A stretch of 64,000 nt of DNA from Forficula auricularia (taxonomy: Eukaryota > Arthropoda > Insecta > Dermaptera > Forficulidae), in NCBI GenBank assembly GCA_024734495.1, contig JALMQS010000030.1, positions 13,618,378 through 13,682,377 on the forward strand. Direction: 5' to 3'. A program made the position numbers and the translations under genes. Positions 57,601-64,000 of this stretch are shown here, piece after piece; positions within the stretch are counted from its first letter, which is position 1; each line of letters opens with the position of its first letter. The notes under the pieces are model-generated. The model ran no database searches. It was not told the DNA's origin and saw only the letters and a program-made list of their open reading frames with translations.

Positions 57601-57800
57601 AATAAATTTTATCTTTTCCTCCAAACTCAAACTTAAGTTTTCTAGCTCAAACCATTCAAGACAAAAAATTGCTAAATCACCAAAATTTGCAAAGGACAAA
57701 TTTTTTCTCCTATTTATTTTTTACAATTTCAAATAAATGATTTCTTTATATTTTATTTAATTTAGTCTAAAGCTCTTGCCGTGTTGAAAGTAATCAAACC

Positions 57801-57910
57801 TAGTAGCATCAATGTTTCAAACTATATAGTAACTATACAGTCTATATATATTCTCGAAATCTATATAGGCACTATGTAGTTACTATATAGTTTGAAACAT
57901 TGTGCTACTA
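57801..57910. repeat. Palindromic MITE, 110 bp
   Basis: TAGTAGCATCAATGTTTCAA on the left is the complement of TTGAAACATTGTGCTACTA on the right, apart from one or two differences. The inner sequences 'actatatagtaactata' and 'tagttactatatagt' pair too. Confidence 0.8.
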
Positions 57911-57914
57911 CCCT

Positions 57915-58054
57915 ACTAGCAAAATAGCTGTATAATTTTAGGTTATACAACTGTTATGTTGTATTGATGTTGTATAAGCGTTATGGAGCACTTATAAAAC
58001 AGCAACAAAACATAAATGTTATATAACCTAAAATTATACAGCTACTTTGCTAGT
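57915..58054. repeat. Inverted-repeat element adjoining the 5S-like block
   Basis: ACTAGCAAAATAGCTGTATA on the left complements TATACAGCTACTTTGCTAGT on the right. It includes TTTTAGGTTATA/TATAACCTAAAA. Confidence 0.8.
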
Positions 58055-58150
58055 TGGGTATGGAAGCATTACTTCTCCGATGTTAAGCAACATCTAGTAC
58101 GGTTAGCTCTTAGATAGGTGTCCGTCTAGTGTTCTGATGTACTGACAACC
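58055..58150 (+). repeat. 5S rRNA-derived sequence (SINE3-type head or pseudogene)
   Basis: 'gatgttaagcaacatct' then 'acggttagctcttagatagg' and 'tgtccgtctagtgtt' aligns with the conserved 3' half of 5S rRNA (GAAGTTAAGCAGCATCGGG, CGGTTAGTACTTGGATGGG, TGACCGCCTGGGAA). The pol III internal control region is recognisable but mutated. The flanking body to about 58300 is not 5S. A 5S-derived SINE is therefore likelier than a working gene. Confidence 0.7.
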
Positions 58151-58497
58151 ATCACTTCCATTTGTTTTGCGTGCGCCCCTTCGGAATCGATTAGTTGTTG
58201 GGTGCATAAGGAGAGAATACAAGGGGAGATCTGCAACCATCTAATCACTAGGAGCGCAATTGATCCTTTTACTGGGTAGGTCAGTATATGCAGAAGAATC
58301 TTGTTGCTTTAATTTAATTAATGAATAAATATATGATAATAAATCCTAATTCAATATTTTTATAAGAAATGGTTAAATATTTACTTAGTTAAGATAGTTG
58401 AGGATTGGTTGGTAGGCAGTCCAGAAATAAATAAAAAGATTATTTCCATTAAAGAAGTATTTATTGACAAGTTTTTCTTTTACATTTTTTTGAAACC

Positions 58498-58541
58498 GAC
58501 GTTTCGAAAGACCTTCCCTTCAAAAGGGTCAATGAAGGAAG
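58498..58541 (-). repeat. Decayed hammerhead-like motif
   Basis: The minus strand ends in TTTCGAAACGTCGGTTTC after CCCTTTTGAAGGG-like hairpin sequence. The CTGANGA box reads CATTGAC. It is probably a related, dead copy. Confidence 0.4.
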
Positions 58542-59039
58542 CATATTGTATTTTTTCTTCTTAACTCCTCTTTCAGTGCTCGCTGCTCTAGAGAGAATAT
58601 TTTTAAATTTTCCATCATCAATAGAATAAATAGATTTACTATAGATATTTGTATTGTGATTTAAAATAAATAAATTGGAGAAAATTATCTTAAGCACAAT
58701 ATTTACTTTCTGATTGCAAAAATAATAAAAATGTTCATAATCATAAAGTATAATTTTAAAATTTTATAGAATTATCTAAAGGTTAAGAGTAGTGTGTTAT
58801 TAGGAGGATCTTTAATTTCCGGATTAATTCACTTCCTTAAGAGGATGCACAGAAAAGTTGTCTAATACCAAGGCCAAAAGAGAAGTCCAATAAATAATCA
58901 TGCGTTTCAGGTGTGCTCATTTCGAAATTAAAAGACCTTGATGGAACCCCTAAGTCCACCGGAACTTCCATCTAATCGCTTTGATTTAAAAATAATAACA
59001 ATATTTAATTATATTTATGATTCATAATAGAATGAATAC

Positions 59040-59400
59040 AGCGAATTTTAACCCCCCCCCCCCTTCCATAATTTTTGATTCGATTTCAACCAAAATCTAA
59101 ACAGCTTTTAAGCTTAATATAAAATATCTAAATATAAAATTTCATTTTGATATCTTCATTGGTTTTTGAGTTAGAGCATACACACAATTTGGTAACACAC
59201 CCTCCCATCAAAACCCATTAACAGACATTTCAGCAAAATAATTAATATCTTTTAAAATATAAATTTTTCGATGTTCGCTTTACAAGGCTTTAGTGTAGAC
59301 CAAAGCGCTGGGAATTCATTTATTTATTTATTTTATTTTAATTTGTTAAAATAAAAATACTTCACAATACTGAGTAATTATGGTAAAGTAAAAAATAACA
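59040..59400 (+). repeat. Poly-C dispersed repeat copy
   Basis: It starts with a C tract at 59051-59062 and 'gattcgatttcaaccaaaat'. It continues 'tttcattttgatatcttcat', 'aatttttcgatgttcgcttt' and ends near 'tatggtaaagtaaaaa'. Confidence 0.65.
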
Positions 59401-59679
59401 ATTTGCAAAAGTTATCAAAGATCTTATTTGATAAGTTTTGTTGTATAGTGTTGTATAAGGGTTCGCTCAGGAATCTAACCCAAGAGCCAAAACCGCGCCA
59501 TTGGTTATGTTTTCAGACAAGTGAGTTTGTGGCGCTTGTCTTGTATTGTCTTAATGAATTTTGAAAAAAATGCCAATTTTTGAATATATTAAGTAATTGT
59601 ATTCCGAGATGTCAACTCTAAATCCCAAAAAATTTTGATATTAATATTTATTTTTAGTCCCCACAGACACACAATCATT

Positions 59680-59790
59680 CACATCATCATCATCATCATA
59701 CAGAGTATACAGTTCTAAGACTGATTTGACGGAACCACTCGTCTCTATCCCATGCACACTCTTTCATTTCTCTAAAAGTCCCACATCCCA
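59680..59790 (+). repeat. Insect dispersed repeat with CAT microsatellite, copy 2
   Basis: This is the plus-strand counterpart of 36080-36178: a CATCATCAT run, 'gtatacagttctaagactga' and 'ggaaccactcgtctctatcc'. Confidence 0.55.
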
Positions 59791-60365
59791 GAAATATCTT
59801 TCATTATTTGGGGAAAACTCGCGCATACACCAAAAAAAAAACATAGACTCGGAGAACTTTGATAAGTAAATAACTCAATTTTTTTTACACAATCACAATT
59901 CTTTTTCATACTATGTACGGAAAAGTAGATTTTAATTAATAATTATAGAAAATCTAATTAAACAAAAAAAAAATACAAAAAATCTAGAAACCTTTATAGT
60001 TCTTTGCCATTAGGTGAAAAGATTGAAAAAAGAAATTCTGTATAAAAAATCGGACTTATTCCCATTTCGGAAAAATCTAGCCTACCTTAACACACTAAGT
60101 GATTTTATATTATCAATCTGCCTTTTATCGTAAATTTACTTAATTTTATATCCACTTCACAGCATATACAATTTCATAACAGATACATGTAGATACATAC
60201 ATATGTATTTGTATTAATAGAAATAAAATTGTTTTCCTAAAAAAATTTGTCATCATCTTATCTATTTTCAGAGCCCAAAAAAATGTCTTTGTGTATCATC
60301 TCTTAGAGATATCCAATATTAAATATTATGGTATATCACTTGCATCCATAATAAGTATTAATTAA

Positions 60366-60552
60366 AACAGGAATATCAGTGAATTGGACAATAAATAAAA
60401 TTTCGTCACGTAGTGGAATTATCTTTTGACAAAGAGTAGATAATAAAATGGGCCACTGAGGAAGTCGAAATAAATAGACGAAACGTCTGGCCCATTTAAT
60501 AAAAACTCTGTTTTTTATTTATTGTCCAATTCCCTGCTATTCCTGTTTTAAT
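60366..60552. repeat. Foldback with hammerhead-like motif and 10-bp stem I
   Basis: The outer arms are AACAGGAATATCAGTGAATT and the complement of AATTCCCTGCTATTCCTGTT. Inside, CTGAGGA is at 60456-60462, then GTC...GAC as stem II, and GAAACGTC at 60480-60487. Stem I is perfect: AAATGGGCCA (60446-60455) with TGGCCCATTT (60488-60497). Confidence 0.7.
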
Positions 60553-60589
60553 TTAAATATTACTTTATTCTCATAGTTATTTAATTTTG

Positions 60590-60870
60590 TCAAAATTTCT
60601 CAAAAAGATCTGAAATTTTTTTTAAAGTCCAAAAAAATTGCGAAAATTGGATTGTTGCGTAATATGTACTACGACATGTATGTGCAAACAATTCAAAATA
60701 ATTTACGGCTTTAAGGCGTTAAAGCTGTCTTTTCACGAGCTTGTCACTTAATTTTTTTTATCAAAATAGTATTAGCCATATTTGAGATAATACTATATTT
60801 CGGAAAAACTAAGCAAAACACCATGATTACAAGATTATAACAATACTTCTCCCAATTACATATGGTGAAA
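60590..60870 (+). repeat. Poly-C family tail fragment
   Basis: 'aaaatagtattagccatatt' and 'ggaaaaactaagcaaaacac' with 'aacaatacttctcccaatta' match the 3' part of the family (2960-3060). Confidence 0.5.
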
Positions 60871-61237
60871 TAAAAAATAAAATGAATTAAAAACACGTTT
60901 ATTTTTCTACTTCTGAATATTATATTTTTTTAAGAATCAAATAAAAATCAAATATTCATTATTTTTACTTTTAGAAATTTAGATTCTTTGTATAAACGTT
61001 CGCATTTATAAATGTTACCTTGGAATTAACAAGAGAGTCTTTGTGAGTTTGTATGAGTACTAGTCATGCTCAAATAAATAATTATTTAATTCCCTAGAAT
61101 GAGGTTTACGAATTCATTCATTTTTTTTTTTTTTTTTTTAGATTTATAATTGTATGTTATGTCTAATCTATATTTGAATTCAAAAACACGTTGGCATAAT
61201 AAGTGCGTACTTAAAATCCTTTGTTTATTTTTTTCAG

Positions 61238-61390
61238 GTTTTGGAGAAGGAACGAGAACTAGGTCGTGTTTTGGAAGAGATACGACCTCTCTCTGATGGA
61301 GCAGCCTATGAACACAGTCAGATTCTGAATGACCCGGGTGTTCACTCAGTTAAGCGCAGAGATACTTTATCACCAAGTGTCAAACATCAG
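61238..61390 (+). CDS. Internal exon, coiled coil plus basic Ser/Thr segment (PHLDB/LL5-like gene)
   Basis: The acceptor is TTTTTTTCAG (to 61237) and the donor is CAG|GTAATA (61391). It is 51 codons, phase 0 in and out: VLEKERELGRVLEEIRPL, SDGAAYEHSQILNDPGVH, SVKRRDTLSPSVKHQ. A short amphipathic helix is followed by KRRDTLSP, a plausible phosphorylation site. It accepts exon 10609-10711 and either candidate alternative first exon in frame. The gene continues beyond the window. Confidence 0.85.
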
Positions 61391-61699
61391 GTAATAATCA
61401 TAGCACATAGGATTTTCAAATACTTTTTAAACAATAACTCAATAATATTTAGAAATTATTCAAAAAACGTATAAGAGATTCCACTTTGAATAGCCGCATT
61501 AATCCCTTGGCTGATCTTAAAATCCACCCTTTCCCTAAATTTTTATTTTTATTCTTGTTCTATACTCGTTTTCAACCCGTGAATTTTACTTTAAAGAATA
61601 TTTTCTCTATAAAAGATAAATATCCTTGAAAATTATTTGCTGGGTGGTTTTCCGTTGCCTTCCCTTGTAAGAAATCGAGGACCTATATTTTTTTATATC

Positions 61700-62590
61700 A
61701 TTTAAGAGCGGATTTTAATCCCAAACCAATACGTTCAAACTACTCTTAGATAGTTTTGATATTATTATTTATTTTTGAGCTAGACCTCAAATGAAATTTA
61801 ACCACATATTCATTCACTCATTTTTTGAGAATAATTAATATTGCTAAAAATATAACTTTTTCATTGTTCACTAATAAGTTTTTTATAATACTTTACCATT
61901 CAGGGTTTGATCAAGTATTGTAATTTTTGTAAGCCTTAACGCCGTGATTTCGCTCATTTTATTACTTTACCATACAGGGTATGGTCAAGTATTGTAATCG
62001 TGTATAAAAAAAGTGGTTTTTTTCCTTCTTTTTTTCGAAATATCTCAAACACGGCTGAAACTATTTTGATTAAAAAAATTGAGCGAAACCATGGCATTTC
62101 GTTCTACAAAAAATATCTAATAAGTGAACATCAAAAAATTATATTTTTCGAGATAATAATTGTTTTGTCAAAATGTCTGTTAGTCCGTCTGATAGTCGGT
62201 GCGTAACCAAATTTTTGTGGACGAGCTAGCTCAAAAACTAGTTTGAATATCGAAACCAAATTTCACACTTAGTTTTGGTCCATTGAGATTAAGAGTTGAT
62301 TAGATTTTTGGGGCATATCGACCCAAAATTAAGGGGGGGGGGGGGGTTAAAAATTAAAAATCTAGGCCATTTGAGCAAACTCAACCAAATTTTGTATACA
62401 TAATCAGTGGGACACCAGAAGTATAAAAATGCAAAAACTAACCCCTCTCCCCCTACATGATTAAAAATAATTTTGGGGGCCAGGTTGTATGGTAAAGTCA
62501 AGTGGATGGCCACATCAGAACACGTCAGCTTATTTTTTATCAAAACAGTTTTAGCTCTTTTGGAGATATTTTGATAAAACTATTCAAAAA
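61700..62590. repeat. Two poly-C repeat copies in opposite orientation
   Basis: A forward tail (61700-61960: 'tttttcattgttcactaata', 'tttaccattcagggtttgat', 'caagtattgtaatttttgta') meets a reversed copy starting at about 61968. The reversed copy starts 'tttaccatacagggtatggt', then 'gtgaacatcaaaaaattata', a G tract at 62333-62346 and 'caaattttgtatacataatc'. The reversed copy ends near 'agtggatggccacatcagaa'. Confidence 0.65.
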
Positions 62591-62599
62591 CACCCAATG

Positions 62600-64000
62600 T
62601 TTTCTGTGCGAATACAATCATTACCTACCCATCATACTACCTACGTAATATATTAAACATGTTAATGGTATTTATTTTCCAAAAAAATAAAAATATTCAT
62701 CATTAATTAGTTATCCTAATTCAATCCGAACTATCAGATCCAACGTATTATGTCTTGTCAATTAATCTAATCCCTTTAATTCATCAATATTGATAATTCC
62801 CATCCTATCATTTAAATCGTCAACCTAACATGGAATGTTAAATAAAATGAGTAACTATTGTATTGATATGACTAAATTATTTTTTCTAATGTATCTATTT
62901 ATGTTAGCTTTTTTTATCCAGTTATTTATTATTTTATAAAAAATTATATTATAGTCAACATTTTCGGACTTGCCTTTCAATTGATAAAATCTAGTTCGTA
63001 TTTGTAATATCTAAGGATTCAATGCCTGGATAATCATTTTAATGTAGCTTTAAAGTAGCTCTTGTAGTTTTATTATTTTTCATTATTAGAGCGACCATTA
63101 GAAGTCTAATTTTTCGCCATTTTTTTTTCTCTAAAAAATTTCGGATTCCTCGAAAGAATTTCAAGAGAATTTATTTTATTTAGTGATAAGAATACTTGAA
63201 GATACATTACTATAAGACAAGATTGATCTTCATTTCTAGAAAGATATCACACCGATAGAAATTATGAAATATTAGGTTGAATTGAAGTCGAAACTATTTA
63301 TGAAGCAGACTTATGAATGATTCTGGAAAAGGAATACAAGACAAGATGTCATAGAGACAAACGAATGTTTTGGTTCCATTTGTTTAATTTGATGGACAAA
63401 GGGATGTTAAGTGTTAGCAAATCGCCAAAAAATATGCCTCCCTCTCCAGAAAAAAATATATGGATATTGACTTGTACCATTTAATATGCAAAATCTAAGA
63501 CTCAATAGAATTCAGGCTAAACTTATTTTTAAATTCTATATATGGATCCATATGATTGTATGTATTTCAATTTTAGGTAAATAATAACAAAAAATTTTCA
63601 ATAACTTTTTTTTAGAGTTCCGTTTAAAAAGCAAAATGGGGCCCCGTCTTTCAGAGCATTGTATCTTGTAAATAAGACAAACTGAAAATTTACAAATTAT
63701 ATGTGTTCATTTTCTCTAAAATCGAAAATCGTATTAACATCTAAATCCAATGATTATTTTAGGATGGATCGAATTTTTTTTTCATGGGACTCAAAATAAA
63801 AAATATTTTTTTATCATGGAATGCAATATATCCCTTTAAATCTATAATTTTTTAACTATACTTAATTTAAAAAAAAAAAAATCCCTGTAAAATGACAGTG
63901 TGAGAGAGCCCCAAATTCTTCATTTTAATGTGATTTTTGTATCATTCGGCGTTTGGAAATAGCTTAATTTAAAATTATAAAAAAAGTTAAACAAATTCTC
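62600..64000. other. Intron after exon 61238, unassigned
   Basis: AT-rich, with no further exon found. A T-rich AG at about 63615 would give only three codons before a stop and is not accepted as an exon. Confidence 0.45.

Larger units (their letters stand above)
10712..61237 (+). other. 50.5-kb intron carrying candidate internal promoters
   Basis: This is the interval between the donor at 10712 and the acceptor TTTTTTTCAG ending at 61237. Both flanking exons are phase 0. It holds most of the mobile elements listed here and two candidate alternative first exons (33969-34049 and 47897-47938). I cannot exclude skipped exons. Confidence 0.7.

Noticed and set aside
58070..58140. Genuine 5S rRNA gene
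   Set aside because: Only the 3' half matches, with many substitutions in conserved positions and no complete 120-base unit.
63616..63700. Possible next exon after a T-rich AG at about 63615
   Set aside because: In the required phase 0 it stops after three codons (SSV). A PHLDB-like protein should continue to its PH domain.

Overview
The window is AT-rich animal nuclear DNA, most likely from an insect. The evidence is short GT-AG exons in very long introns, insect-style SINEs, and dense hAT, Tc1/mariner, PIF/Harbinger-like and foldback transposons. The species cannot be named from sequence alone. No prokaryotic gene, CRISPR array or genomic rRNA unit is visible.

One host gene spans the window on the + strand. 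Six internal exons are supported by open frames, splice sites and mostly matching phases: 275-500, 1840-1938 (or 1886-1938), 5460-5649, 7887-8154, 10609-10711 and 61238-61390. They encode about 330 residues of the interior of a coiled-coil, Ser/Pro-rich protein. I think it is of the PHLDB/LL5 (pleckstrin homology-like domain family B) type, but that is recollection rather than a search. Both gene ends lie outside the window. The last intron is about 50.5 kb. It holds two GC-richer islands (33781-34049 and 47621-47938), each with an ATG frame ending in a good phase-0 donor that would splice in frame to exon 61238. They look like alternative first exons with internal promoters.

Most of the rest is transposable-element debris. 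In intron 2 a hAT element (3068-5121) holds a snapback mariner-like element (3931-4853). At 16.8-17.6 kb a Tigger-like element carries a SINE. At 20.0-21.4 kb a 1.3 kb foldback with a perfect 8-bp target duplication has split an older repeat. At 41.3-43.0 kb lie a Harbinger-like MITE and an internally deleted Tc1. At 44.2-47.5 kb two hAT relics lie side by side, one of them holding two nested foldbacks. Three small foldbacks (29.5, 41.4 and 46.4 kb) are one family with 3-bp TNA target duplications.

The most notable unlisted signal is a set of dispersed, often inverted-repeat elements carrying hammerhead-ribozyme-like cores: CTGANGA, then a stem, then GAAAC, then GTC/GTT/GTA. The best copies are at 36731-36764, 60446-60497, 18469-18498/18667-18697, 1387-1419 and 46982-47011. 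This resembles published hammerhead motifs in Penelope-like and other retroelements. Activity and family assignment are untested.
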